A stretch of 64,000 nt of DNA from Watersipora subatra (taxonomy: Eukaryota > Bryozoa > Gymnolaemata > Cheilostomatida > Watersiporidae): positions 30,227,143-30,291,142 of the forward strand of contig NC_088714.1 of assembly GCF_963576615.1 (NCBI RefSeq), read 5' to 3'. This document shows positions 1 to 11,640 of this stretch, one piece after another. Within the stretch, counting starts at the first letter, position 1, and each line of letters starts with the position of its first letter. The translations under genes were made by a program, and so were the position numbers. Under the pieces are notes generated by a model. That model did not search any database and had not been told where the DNA came from. It saw only the letters and a list, made by a program, of their open reading frames with translations.

Positions 1-1
1 C

Positions 2-180
2 GATAACAATCTGTACAGACATGATAACACCAAATTGGTACAAAATCGTCATTTTGTACTAATTTAAAATATGTAAAAAAATCAGCTGTAACATTGTTTT
101 TGAATGATCATATAGGCTCAATTCTGAACATTTCCTTTTTAATTGTTGAAGATAACAATCTGTACAGATATGATCACACC
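2..180. repeat. Direct repeat pair of about 30 bp, 148 bp apart
   Basis: GATAACAATCTGTACAGACA near position 2 recurs as GATAACAATCTGTACAGATA near 150, and both are followed by TGAT(A/C)ACACC. No gene or ORF is seen here. The pair may be part of a longer repeat cut by the window edge. Confidence 0.6.
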
Positions 181-447
181 ACATGCATTTTTGTTTGCTT
201 ATTTCAAGCCATATATTAAGCAGTTATATGCTAGGCACAATATCATGCTAGCTAGAACCCTCTTCACTGTTTAAGACGGTCACAGTAAACCAACAAAGGA
301 AGTACTGTACAGTCATACCTCTACACGAGTAACCCAACATGTGAGAAACTCGAGATACGAGCTCACTTTCAAGCAAGTTTCCTTCTTGAAATATGAGTAA
401 TCTTTGGCATATGGGCATACAAGCCAGTTCTCGATGACCAGTATATA

Positions 448-1773
448 CGAGGAGTGATCATAAAGTTCCCGGAATCGTTTTCGTAGTCAAATATAAGACC
501 ACGTGCAGTTGTTTTGATTGTTCCATGTTGCTAAGCGGCACGGATTTTCCCAATAACCAAAGATTTACGCCTGTAAGAGCACGCGCAGTGAAGTTATAGT
601 AGGCAATGTCAAGGTCATTTTTTATCGTTCGTCGGATTTTTCTAAAATGAATGATGTAGAAGAGCAACGTGTTTGTGTAAAGTTTTGTGTAAAACTTGGA
701 AAGTCCGGTGCTGAGACAATCCAAATGTTACGGACAGCTTATGGAGACTCTGCCCTTAAGAAAACAGCCTGTTATGAATGGCACAAAAGATTTAGAGAGG
801 GAGGAACAAGTATTAAAGATGATGACCGCATGGGCAGACCGGCAACTTCAAGGACCACAACTGTCACAGACCTTGTGAGGCAGCAGGTGATGGGAGATAG
901 GCGATTGACTATACGTGAAATATCAGCAGAAAGTGGGCTTTCTTATGGCACATGTCATCTTATTATCACTGAAGATTTAGGCATGAGAAGGATCTCTGCA
1001 AAGATGGTACGCAAACTGCTCACTGACGACCAAAAAGAAAAAAGAGTTGGCTGTTGTATTGAACTGAAAGGTGCTTTAGCGCAAGATCCTGACTTTCTTT
1101 CAAAAGTTGTGACTGGGGATGAAAGTTGGGTCTATGGATATGACCCAGAGACCAAATCACAAAGTTCTCAATGGATATCCCCTAGCTCTCCTAGGCCTAA
1201 AAAGGCTAGAATATCCCGCTCAAATGTAAAAACACTGCTGATAACGTTTTTCGACATCAGAGGTATGGTACACTCTGAATTTCTGCCACATGGTCAAACT
1301 GTGAATCAGCATGAGTACAAAGACATTCTGATAAGACTTAGAGACAGTATCAAAAGGAAACGTCGAGATTTGTGGCTCTCAGGTGACTGGTACCTACACC
1401 ATGACAATGCTCTGGCTCACACCTCATTGATGGTACGTCAGTATTTGGCAAAAAATAAGGTGACTGTGCTTAACCATCCTCCTTATTCACCTGATTTAGC
1501 GCCATGTGACTTCTACCTATTCCCAAAATCAAATTGACAATGAAAGGTGAAAGATGTGACGACATACCAATTATTCAAGAAAATGTGACGAGACAACACC
1601 GAAGCCTCACGGAAAGTGATTTCCAGCATTGCATGGATGAGTGGAAACACAGATGGGGCAAGTGCATAGCAAGCTTAGGCGATTACTTTGAAGGGGACAG
1701 TTTAAATTAGGTAATTACAATCAACGGTTTTTGTGTACTGAGACAATTCCTGGAACTTTACGATCGCCCCTCG
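448..1773 (+). mobile_element. mariner transposon, 1326 bp, TA-flanked
   Basis: Imperfect terminal inverted repeats of about 30 bp: CGAGGAGTGATCATAAAGTT at the left end and the complement of a close variant (CGAGGGGCGATCGTAAAGTT) at the right. TA dinucleotides flank both ends exactly (446-447 and 1774-1775), the usual target duplication of Tc1/mariner elements. It encloses one transposase gene. It is inserted in another TA-flanked element (310-2417) downstream of FTSJ1 exon 6. Confidence 0.93.
647..1710 (+). pseudogene. mariner transposase, D,D34D, with one frameshift
   Basis: An open frame of 296 codons starts at 647. The N-terminal half has the helix-turn-helix DNA-binding region (around FREGGTSIKDDDRMGRPATS). 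The catalytic acid positions are in VVTGDESWVYGYD, HHDNALAHTS and YSPDLAPCDFYLF, with 34 residues between the second and third aspartates, which is the mariner signature. The frame breaks near 1520: it stops at 1537, while the expected C-terminus continues in the next frame and ends at a TAG at 1708-1710. A single lost base near FPK explains this. The copy is otherwise well preserved, so it looks recent but probably cannot make a full-length enzyme. Confidence 0.92.
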
Positions 1774-2433
1774 TAGTCAAGTATGCGAGAGGCCGCTTTT
1801 GAGAACAGCAACGCTCGGTCTTTCTCAAGTCAGTTTAAAAAAAGTTATTATAAAGTTCAAGGTTTATAAGGTTTTTATAAGGTTGGCTAAAAGTTATAGT
1901 GAACGCGAGGCAAAATGCGGCTAATCGGAAACAAATACTTAAAAAAATAAGATGACAAAATTAAAGTAAGTTTAGTGAGAGATTAAAATTTAGTTTTCAG
2001 TGTGTTTAGTAAGCTAAATTCAGTCATGTTAAATTCAAAGTTTCTATTACGTAGGGTCATAGAAAGTTTAGTGTACCGAGTGTGTTGCTCGCAAGTCTCT
2101 CTCAGACAGCCGTTATCCACAATGTCTGTCTCGAAGGTAAAAATTCCATAAAGTAGTGTGCATAGTGATGTTGCATTTTATTACAGATCATAACAACTAT
2201 GTAGATATTTGTTACTTTTTTATCGCATTTAGTGAATAAAAATCATTAAAACATGTCTTTTTCCCATAATATCCTGTTGAAGTGTTTTTTCCCAGCATGC
2301 TAACCAATTAATTTTTACTTAGATATTTGATATAGGAAATGCAGAATGCATTTCTCTGGTCTTAATGCATTCCGCAGGTTTCAGAATGCATTAAGCTTGT
2401 ATGTTGAGGTATGACTGTAGTTGTAATGCTTAC

Positions 2434-5400
2434 CTTACAGACGAAAGCTCCGCCTTCTTTGAGCACATGTGTAGTGATATTCAGTGCCTACAGAAGTCAA
2501 AGTGTAAATGACAGTCTTCTGCATCAAGGTCTACACTGTGTTACTTCGCATCAACGCTGAACACTTAAAACCCATCTGGAAAAATTCTGTTAGCTTATCT
2601 AGAATTTAAGACTGCTATATCACATCCATAACCCAACAGGTTTACACAAACTATTTTATTTGTAGAAGAAAGGTGTGTAACAGTCTAGTGTGACAACATA
2701 AAATCAGATAATTTGAGCCTGTTTTGCTTCAATAGCATAAATGTGTAACACTTCATATATTGGCAAAAATATTTTTGTAATTCCTTTGATTAGCAATTGC
2801 ATACCAATGATGATACACCTATTAGGAGAAGTCAAACTGGGAACGATCTGATACATGTGTAAGCTAATTTATCTACTATTGAACAACACCATAACAAAAA
2901 TTTGTTCACTAGCCATTAAATCATTTTAAACAAAATACACGGAGTTGCACTCCAAAAGTTAGGAGCTGTGTCGGAACTAACCATTATATTCCTATTGTAT
3001 GTGTTGTTTGTATTACCCTAGGACACCTATATTTCGCTAGTATTTAGTTTCGTGAGTAGCCATACAGAGTAAAATTTCGATGCAACTTAATTTCGCAGCT
3101 CTGATGAGTGCGAAAATATAGTGATGTGAAAATAAATGCAGTGGAACAAACATAATTAGATTCCTCAGGTTTGGTTCACCAGTAAGAAAAAAAATTTCAA
3201 TTTGGGAAATGTTTGTAATTGTGACCAGCAGGTAGAATTGTGTGGCCGAGATCGATAATGCAATTTGATCGCTCGCTGCCATTTGTTTCTTGGACTATCA
3301 ATGAACAAAGCTATTTAATTCCGCGTTTTTGCTCGTTCGCTATGATAGTTTAGTTTCGCTCATGAAATTTTCGCGAGAGGATGACTCCGAGAAAACGCGA
3401 AAGTTAGATGAGGCGAATACATAAGTGTCCTAGGGTATCTAGTAGTTAATAGCCACATTATGTAATTACTAACCGCAGTATATAGCGACTAACCACATTA
3501 TCTAGTTAATAACCACATTGGGTACTTGTCAAAACGAGATGTGAAACTGTGGAATGCACATAATTGAAAAAGTCTCTAACGGCAGCCAAGGTATTCACCA
3601 ACCACGAATTCAGAATTAGACTTGCAGATGTACAGGAAAGTAAATGGCATGTTTAAAAACACTTTTGTTCCCAAAATTCCATTGCAAGAATACGTGCAAT
3701 ATTTTTTCCTAGTTTTCGCCTTTATTAACTGAAAATGGGACTTAAGAAATGAGACATTATAAAAAAACTGAGTGGTGATGCCACACTCGTAGGCAAGCAC
3801 GTAGCAAGGACAGCATTGAAAGAATGAGACAATCACGGACACAGGTAGGTTAACCATGAGCAACAATATCAGTTGCTCAAATAGACTGACCATTGAAGCC
3901 AGGTGCTACACAAAGGAATAGAAGTGCACTAGGAATAGAGTGCATACTGACCGCTAACACAAGCTGGGCTTGAATGTATTCATCTACATCATGTAGTCCT
4001 GTCACTGCAACATACACGATGGAATAAGACATGGCAAGGGTGCTTCCAGACATACCTACTTCATTGTCCAGTATGACCGAGTTTAGACTGAAACCAAGCA
4101 TCAGATTGACAGCTACAAAGACTAATAATACAGCAGGTGAAGGTCATATAGGTAGTCATAAAAGCTATTAGTCATTATCAAGAATTTATGCTTTGATCAA
4201 AGAACAAGAATGATCAAGTGCCAACTCACCATCCGGTGCTCCATCACATACAACTAGGTCAGCCTTTTCTCCAGAGAAGTGAGAGACAATCTCATTCGCT
4301 GTTGACTCCTACAAAGGAATCTCATTCGCTGTTGACTCCTACGAAGGCTACTGGATTATCTTTTATATAGATATTTGTAACAATCATTTTTACTCATGCA
4401 TCTAATTCTTTTGGAAATATATATCAGTTAGTGACTTCGGTTTATCATAAATCCTGGCCTTACTGCCACAGTAACTTGTATCAACTATACACCAACCACC
4501 ATGACAGCTCTAATCATGAGCGAGAAGGACTGTTCTCACCTTGGTTATATCACCCTGCAGCTGTATGACACCTTCTATCGGAGCCATTGCCTGCAGATCA
4601 ACAGCTACTATTTTACCTTTACTACTAGACTCTTCTGTTCTGTAAGACAGATGATGTACCGATAGCACTAGTTCAAGTACATGTGGCATCTGTGATAAAG
4701 CTACAATTCTCAGAAAAACCTCAATAAACTCAGCCAACAATGCCGTTATTAAACCATTGAGAAGCAAAAAATAATCTATAATCATTTAATTATAGTAATA
4801 ATAGTAGTAAAATATAATAAAAAATAAATGCAAACAATGGAGCTTGTGTTAACTCAGTAAAATGTTTAATTTTAAAGAAGTTTAGTTCAAACACTACACA
4901 TGAATTTTGGCTCATAACAACTTAGCATGGTTGAGCCATATAATTCTAGCAACTGTTAGGAGGGAGGGCAAAAAAATATGCCAACATACCTCAACTGCCT
5001 TGACAGGTACTGGCTCCAACTACCTGGAGCTGCACACAAATCCACCACCTTAGAAACACCTGAGAAAATAATAAAGGCATAATCTGAATTAAATTTATTC
5101 GGTAGCAAGACAACCCCGCCAATAAGACAATACTCGCCAATAAGACAATCCCCACCAAAAAGACAACTTTCACCAATAAAACAATTTCCATTGATAAGAT
5201 AATTTCCATAAATACAAGTCATCACTTGGCAAAATATCTAAAAAGATTCTCAATGATACCTAAAAAGATTCTCAATGATACCTAAAAAGCCTTTCAATTG
5301 AATATAAAAACATTGTCCATAGAGTTACTAGGGGAAAGGACGAGGCTTTATAAAAAATAGAACAAAGAGACCACTTCATACCCTGCAGAAGTTGAAACTG

Positions 5401-5502
5401 TTCATCGATTTGCATCAACTTGAATGCACTTCGAGCTCGCCAGCCATCTTCCTTAGCAAGTCGATAATATATATCTCGCTTGTCTTTGGATGACCGACCC
5501 AT
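2434..5502 (-). CDS. FTSJ1: tRNA 2'-O-ribose methyltransferase, FTSJ1 type (3' end beyond window)
   Basis: Six coding exons on the minus strand, read downward: 5502-5382, 5059-4990, 4639-4540, 4308-4230, 4004-3952 and 2487-2434. All have GT/AG borders and consistent phases (1,2,0,1,0,0), giving 159 codons. The protein opens [20 protein letters not shown], as in human FTSJ1 and yeast Trm7. It carries the SAM-binding motif [12 protein letters not shown] (residues 46-57), [10 protein letters not shown] (75-84) and [16 protein letters not shown] (114-129), then [14 protein letters not shown]28, D119 and K159 fit the first three members of the K-D-K-E catalytic set. The family methylates riboses in the tRNA anticodon loop (positions 32 and 34) in the cytoplasm. 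The next expected segment (IFRGRD in human) is absent, so the gene continues past coordinate 1. An acceptor two bases before the ATG implies a separate 5' UTR exon. Confidence 0.95.
4288..4347. repeat. 30-bp tandem duplication across FTSJ1 exon-4 acceptor
   Basis: Positions 4288-4317 and 4318-4347 are the same 30 bases with one mismatch. On the minus strand each copy holds a TAG acceptor followed by the first seven codons of exon 4. The acceptor reached first (inside 4318-4347) would give seven codons, then CCT TTG TAG, a stop. Only the second acceptor (exon start 4308) keeps the frame. Confidence 0.95.
5103..5285. repeat. Short tandem repeats in FTSJ1 intron 1
   Basis: At 5103-5212 there are five or six degenerate copies of a roughly 19-bp unit like GCCAATAAGACAATACTC. 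At about 5238-5285 there are two exact copies of a 22-bp unit (AAAAAGATTCTCAATGATAC plus CT). Both lie in the intron between coding exons 1 and 2. Confidence 0.75.
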
Positions 5503-5599
5503 TACTGTAAAGACAAAGTGATGCATGTAGTTGCAAATCATTAAACCTATTATGTTACCAGTTTAGATATCAGAAAAGGCATATTGACCAGAGCAGCTT

Positions 5600-6330
5600 G
5601 CCCTAAAATACAAAAAAATATATTAAATTAAATAAATTAAATTTTGGCAAACCAAAGCTTTAGATGTACATAATGCTTGTAAGTCATTAATGCCAAAAAA
5701 GATTTTCAGGATAAAATTTGGGTTTGGAGTATCTCAACCACAGAAATAAAAACTTCACTGGTGAATATATTTTTATATTAATAATATGTAAAATATTTTT
5801 CTTAGCTGTGTTTTAGATTACATGATTATGATATTAAAAAATTGCAAAAAGTGGAGTGACAATTTTTTATTTTATATCATGAATGTGAGCAAACGTTAAA
5901 CTTTTACAGACGCTTTGAAGTTTAAGCTATTGCATCATGGTTAAAAATAATTTACACCAGCTAACAAAAAATCATGGAGCGCTTATAAAAAAAATGTTTG
6001 AATAGGTACATTACGTAAAACATCTTGAGACTTTAACAACCATCAAAACATCATTAATCTGTTGTTTATATACATATATTATATGGGCATCTAGTATATG
6101 GGCATCTAGGCAAAAATATTGTACACGCATTTTAATGACCCCAAAGGTTTAATCATGAGGATACCATCATAAACTTATAGCAGTTTTGAACATTAATAAC
6201 CCTAATCCGGATAAAAGTAAAACAGTAAAACTATAGACTGTGTGCCCACACCATAATTTGTTTACTACATCTAATATATCTCACCTAGATACCACCAGCC
6301 ATAATATTGCAATCATTAAAGTTCAGAGTG
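5600..6330. other. No feature recognised
   Basis: AT-rich stretch upstream of FTSJ1. It could hold the FTSJ1 5' UTR exon and promoter, since an acceptor precedes the start codon, but no specific site can be supported. Confidence 0.5.
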
Positions 6331-6337
6331 TGAAAAT

Positions 6338-7320
6338 ACAGTCAAACATGAATAATTCGAACTTCACAGGACCGAGCGAAAGTGTTCGAATTATCAGAGC
6401 GTTCAAGTTATCAGAGCACTGTCACAAGTCCATGTATTTACTTATTTATTAGTAGATACAAGTACATATACAAACTATAATATCAATCAAAAGCACAAAT
6501 GGCTTGTTTCAAATTAAATGCTTCTAATGTAAAGTTTAAAACGTTTTTATCAAAAAGTATAGAGATTTTTCTATCACTTGAGATTGGTTTGTTGTTTGAG
6601 GTGATGTTATTGCCAGGACGTTTTTTAAATTGACATTGGCAAAATGTCGCAGAGCCACACTTCCTTCTTTTTAGGCTCTGCCCATTGTTTGCTCTTACGC
6701 AAAAATGGGCAGAGCCTAAAAAGAAGAAAATATATATAAGCTATATGAGCACACTCTGTATATGTTTGAATGTGGTTCATTGCCTGTCATACATGTATGC
6801 TTATGTATATTTTAAACATGAATCAGTACTTAGAAACATAAAAATGTGCAAGATCTGAGATGGAATCTTGATCGTTGTTGAAATGCTCAAAAGAAAAGAC
6901 ATCTTTTTCTTTTGAGCGTTTTACCCACGATCAATTTTGCCGATTTTTCTTGAAGTTTATGCAAAGATTACCTCACTTTACCTTGCTTCCGAAAGGCGAT
7001 CGCTAAGCGGATGTTTGGTATAAATCAAATTTCACCAAACCTTTAGAAAAGTCGTTGACAAAAATATTTTGCCGATGGTGGTAATAACGACGCCTATGAA
7101 TTACGAAAAGTTGAGGTTTACCTCTATGGCTTGGAATAAAGCGATTTTCTAAAGCGACAACAACTGTTTCGGTAGCCGTTGGGCAAAAAACGGTTCGAGT
7201 TAACAGTGTTGAGTTCGAGTTATCTATAGCAATTTATCATTACGTGGGAACGGACCAAAGAAACCGTTCGAGTTAACCATGTGTTCGAGCTATCCGTGGG
7301 CGAGTTATCAATGTTTGACT
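6338..7320. mobile_element. TA-flanked MITE, about 980 bp, with internal hairpins
   Basis: The ends are inverted: CAGTCAAACATGAATAATTC on the left and the complement of CAGTCAAACATTGATAACTC on the right, each with TA outside. The inner parts of both ends repeat 'ttcgaa/cgagtta' motifs. Inside are two hairpins. One is at about 6661-6728, with 23-bp arms beginning CTTCTTTTTAGGCTCTGCCC. The other is at about 6886-6920 (GCTCAAAAGAAAAGA against its complement). No transposase is present. The CAGT ends suggest Tc1/mariner. Confidence 0.8.
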
Positions 7321-7766
7321 GTATTTCTTCATTCAAAGCAACTACAAAATATTAGTATATCTAAAAGAAACTAAATTGATTGTTAAAAGCCATTGCTCAA
7401 CAAATCGGAAAGGATTCCAATAGGTATACGGGTACAACTTCTTCAAGTTAAAAATAGTTGCTTACAGCAAATACTTCTACCATAATTACTAAAAGGAAAC
7501 TTAGGATGCAACAAAAATATTTCAAGTGATGCAGCACAAACTGTACTGGTTGAAGAATGCAATTTTACTATTGGCAGTACCTGTTTTCAAGGTACTAAAT
7601 CAAACTTACACTTGGCCTAAAATAAAGATGAGTGAGGGTGGACCTATTAAATGATCTACAGCAAGTGTATTGAAACAATCAGCATATACCGTATGTAAAA
7701 ATCCCAACTTATCATTGCTGAAATTCAACTAGACTGTTGCAGAAAGAAATTCATCAAAAATATTAT

Positions 7767-9495
7767 ACACCAAAAACCTCTATTTGAATGACAACTTTAT
7801 TTGAATGCCTTTTCTAATAACACGCCACTATAGGAGAACAGATGAAAAATACAGTGCTACCCTTTAATTGAACGCCGCCTCTATTAGATCGCCAATTTGA
7901 CATTCATTATATTTGATTTTTATGAACCCATAATAAAAACTGATCAATATTGGTTATATCAATAACAATTATTTATTTGTTGTAGGAGTATTGCCATGGT
8001 TTTAGTGATGGTGTACCTGGGAAGATCGAATGTAACAACCATCTGAACTGCACTTTGATTCGAAGTCACTAAGGTCTAAATCAGATCCATTGTCGTCAGA
8101 TTCGTACATAATGTGGTTTACAACCAGTTTTGAAGCGTTTTGATCAATGATGAGAATATTTTTTAGGAACACCGTACGACGTAATAGCAGCCATTGTTAT
8201 GGCGTATTGAAGCCTGTTCTTTAACTTGAAAACTTTACGGTTTTTCTTGAAAACTTTGCAAGCAACATCATCAAAATAATTAATAACTGCATCCGTCTAA
8301 TGTTTTATGCAAAGTACCTCCTGGTTTAACTCGGTCTTCTACTTCAAGGTCAGTAAACACTCCTATTACATATACCTTCTATAACGTAAATTTCAGACAA
8401 CGTAAAGAATTTATGTGAAGTTTTTGCTTTGTGTTACGTAAAAATTCCATATAATGTATAGTGCCAAATCGGTGAACGTTCTCAAATTCGACTTGAATAA
8501 CGATAATATCAAAATTGCCTTGAAATATCAATTTCTCTCTTGCGGCACTAGGGAGAGAAAGCGGCATGTAAGTTTATCTCTATATATACTTGTACCCTGA
8601 CCTTGTAGCTCACCGTGAAATAGTCAGGTGCGTCGATAAAGCACAGAGAAAAGTAGCCGTGCAACTATTCAGAAATAATTAAAAGCGTTCGATTGGTGTT
8701 GAGTGTCGATACACCAAGCTGAATGTCACAAGCTGTAGTCTTGTCGAAAGGTATATTGCATTCAAATCTCAAATCCTAGCTATGGATAGATGTCGGACAG
8801 ATGCTGCACTTATCGTAGTAAAAATAAATCTTGCTTTGCTTTTTTTAGACATACATCATTATTATTTTTCATTGAACAAGAGAAATTGCTGTCTAAAAGA
8901 AAATGGGGAAAATCAATGAAAAATGTGCACTTCCCTTTACTTATTGTAATTTTACCCTAATCATGGAATATAAACCGAGTGAAAGTGAAGAAAGAAAAAT
9001 TAAATACAAACCATTTAAGCCAAACAAAGTTCCCGATACCAACGAATACTACTGCAGTTACTGTAGATTCATTAAACAAAAAAATTCTAGGCTTTTTCCT
9101 TTTTGAAGAACTATGGGGGTGAGTTTGGGTAGATCTTGGAACGGATTAGGCAATTTACATGTATTTTACTGTTCCAATAATGAAAAATCTCTATAACGTA
9201 AATGTTCCCGGAACGGATAGTTTACATTGTGGGAGCGTCTACTGTATATAAAAAATGGTTTGACAAAAAGGCTGAAAACTACAGCATTAATGTTGCTCAG
9301 CCCAAAAGAGAGTAGATAATATAGGTGACATTAGCATCGCTTAGCTCGTAAAAGGGTTGAATTTATCTATCCAATAATCAGTAGAGCTAGTCGAAAAATA
9401 CAGGATCACCCTCTATTTAAACGTCGCCTGTACTACAACGCTATTATAAAAGAGGGTTGAAAAATACAGCGCCATGGCACTCAGAGGTTTTACAG
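7767..9495. mobile_element. MITE of the 'CCGTAAAACCTCTAATTGAACG' family, interrupted
   Basis: The left end (about 7770) has AAAACCTCTATTTGAATG and the right end (9420-9495) its inverted counterpart, finishing GAGGTTTTACAGTA. The same end sequences recur at 30425, 49357, 53681 and 60404. This copy is divergent and appears to contain a second element at about 8366-9244. Confidence 0.55.
8366..9244. mobile_element. MITE of the 'CAGTRGAC..ACGTAAA' family, nested
   Basis: The left end has CTTCTATAACGTAAATTT. The right end is the complement of CAGTAGACGCTCCCACAATG. Stretches inside the right end (TCTTGGAACGGATTAGGCAA, then TTTACATG) recur inverted near 59850, in the copy starting at 59756. A 67-codon open frame inside (8903-9106) has no recognisable family. 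Confidence 0.55.
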
Positions 9496-9811
9496 TACAT
9501 CCATCAAAGCATCCGCTCCTACTAGTGATTCCTGCTAAAACTAAAGAATACAAAACAAAATCAGATGGGTATTTATTGGCAAAATGGGTTTATAAAATTG
9601 AAAGTCCTTAGTAACAACAAAAGGCATTAACTTGTCTATGAAATCTGGTGATTATCTTATATGATTATCTGTTTGTGATATTGTCCTGCCACTTGATGTT
9701 CACGATGACCCTCAGGTGACTCATCATCACCGCATGTGTTTTATTTAACTGGGCTTGATAAGATCTGTGACAGAACCACAGCCTAGAGTAAGTATAAAAC
9801 GTAACAAACTT

Positions 9812-11640
9812 CACACTTCACCCTGATTGACACATGCTTGTTTTTCTAGTCTCTGCATGAGCTTGCCAAAGGCAGCACTGGCTTTGTTGATCCTTGCTTG
9901 GAGCTCCTTTTTATGTTCCGAAGTGTTAGCTACAGTGCTTTCAAAGTAGGTGAAGTGTGTGGCTTTAACTATTGGTTCTTGGCTGATGAAAATGTCTTTG
10001 GATTCGGGAGGAGGAAGAGGGATTTTATTGGTTGATACATATGCTCTGTCACTTTTATAGTGATTTTCAACCTAAACAGAAATGCAGCCTTTGTGAAGTT
10101 GTCCATGAGTAGTTGGACATTAGAGGCAGCGTGAGCAACCAGACAAATGTTCTCAGCTAATAGTATTTCTCCAACTAGGTATTTGGTAATACAGGATCTA
10201 ACGTTAAAAATGCAGATGTTTAAAAGATCTGCACCATGCCTTGTCTGTAAGTACATCTCCTAAGGCTTGAAGGCTCCTTGAAGGCTACACAAAGCATAGC
10301 AGCCAAGTAGATAGAAAATACTGTGGGAGCTAAGACACAGCCATGCTTGACTCCATTTGTTACCACAAACTCATTTGACAAGTCTTCACCTTGAACGACT
10401 CATGCCTGCATCATCATGATCAAGTAGTGCTCTAATCAGGTTGGTTACTTTTACTGGGCATGTAAATTTTCACCATATCCTCAAGAGCCCGCCTCATGAA
10501 ACAGTATCGCAGCTTTTGTAAAAATTTATCAATACAGTGTACAGCTTCAAGTTTTGCTCAGTACATTTCTTCTGGATTTGACAAAAACTGAAGACCATGT
10601 CTATGGTGCTTTGGTTTTTTGGAATTTACTTAGAATCTCTAGTAGGGCCCAATGACATGTCTTATTTAGTCGATTGAAGATGATAGAAAGGAGATCTTCC
10701 AAGATGATCCAAGATCTTCCCTGCTTTGGACAAAAAGGAGATACATAATTGTTACACTTCTTCGTGCAGCATTTTTGAAGACGGAGACAATGTTTGCCTC
10801 TTTCCAGTTCTGGGGTACTAGCTCAGATTTCCAGATGTAGACCATCACATTATTCAGCTTCTCTTGCAGTCATAGTCCACAATGTTTCCAGGCTTGTCTA
10901 GCTTTTTGTCTGCAGTGATCGCAAGGAGTTGTTCAAGTACATTTTTATTTATAGTTCCAGGCTTATGCAAAAGCTGGTCAAAGTGTTGGGCAAAGCATCA
11001 ATGTTTCGTTTTTTTTTACACTATAGTCTTATCTTGGGCAAGATCTTGAGCTGTTCCTTTTCTCAGATGCCCGTAAACCTCCTTAGTTCATTGTAAAAAG
11101 TCTTCATGTTATTTATGTCTATGGCCTGGTGGAGTGCCTTTGCTTCTTCCTCTATAATTGAGATTTCATTTTATGGGCATACTCATTGCATTCGATTTCT
11201 AGCTTGTGCTAGAAGGGCAATGTCCGCACAAGTTATACATTGTAGTTTACCTAGCCCATCTCCATTTGTTACCGCAAACTCATTTGATGAGTCTTTAACT
11301 TGAACCCCTCGTGCTTGCATTCCTTTAGGTAATGCTCTGATCAAGTTGTTTACTTTCATCGAGCTCATCTCGTTAAACAGTTTCAAGGGCTTTTGTAAAA
11401 TCTACGAATACTGTGTAGTAGATGGAGCTTCATGTTCTTTTCGATACATCTCTCCTGGATTTGACAAAGACCGAAAACATTGCGATATGTAAATTGTGTT
11501 TCCTTGCAACAAAGCCAACAACGGTACATTAAAAATAAGCTTGAAAATCTGTTCAACAAAGGGGTCCCAGTTTTTTTGCACATCATAGCATGTCTTTGGC
11601 AAATTTTTTCTTTGGTATCATTTGCATACAAATTTCATGG
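9812..11640 (-). pseudogene. Decayed non-LTR retrotransposon (LINE) reverse transcriptase
   Basis: Minus-strand fragments, separated by stops and frameshifts, match typical LINE reverse transcriptase segments. In the order read these are a stretch near 11.1 kb that may precede the RT domain, IWKSELVPQNWKEANIV at about 10.8 kb, NEFVVTNGVKHGCVLAPTVF at about 10.35 kb (the region just after the catalytic centre start) and ASNVQLLMDNFTKAAF with VTEHMYQP at about 10.1 kb. The 3' part continues to about 9812. A second, overlapping piece at 11183-11386 repeats the 'VNNLIRAL..GMQAR..NEFAVTNG' segment, so two copies or a rearrangement are mixed here. No intact ORF remains. Confidence 0.8.

Larger units (their letters stand above)
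310..2417. mobile_element. MITE-like element interrupted by the mariner
   Basis: The left end at 310 reads CAGTCATACCTCTACACGAG and the right end at 2417 is the complement of CAGTCATACCTCAACATACA. TA flanks both ends (308-309, 2418-2419). Without the mariner it is about 780 bp. CAGT termini and a TA target suggest the Tc1/mariner superfamily. It has no coding capacity of its own. Its right end lies 14 bp from the FTSJ1 exon-6 splice donor (2433-2432). Confidence 0.75.
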
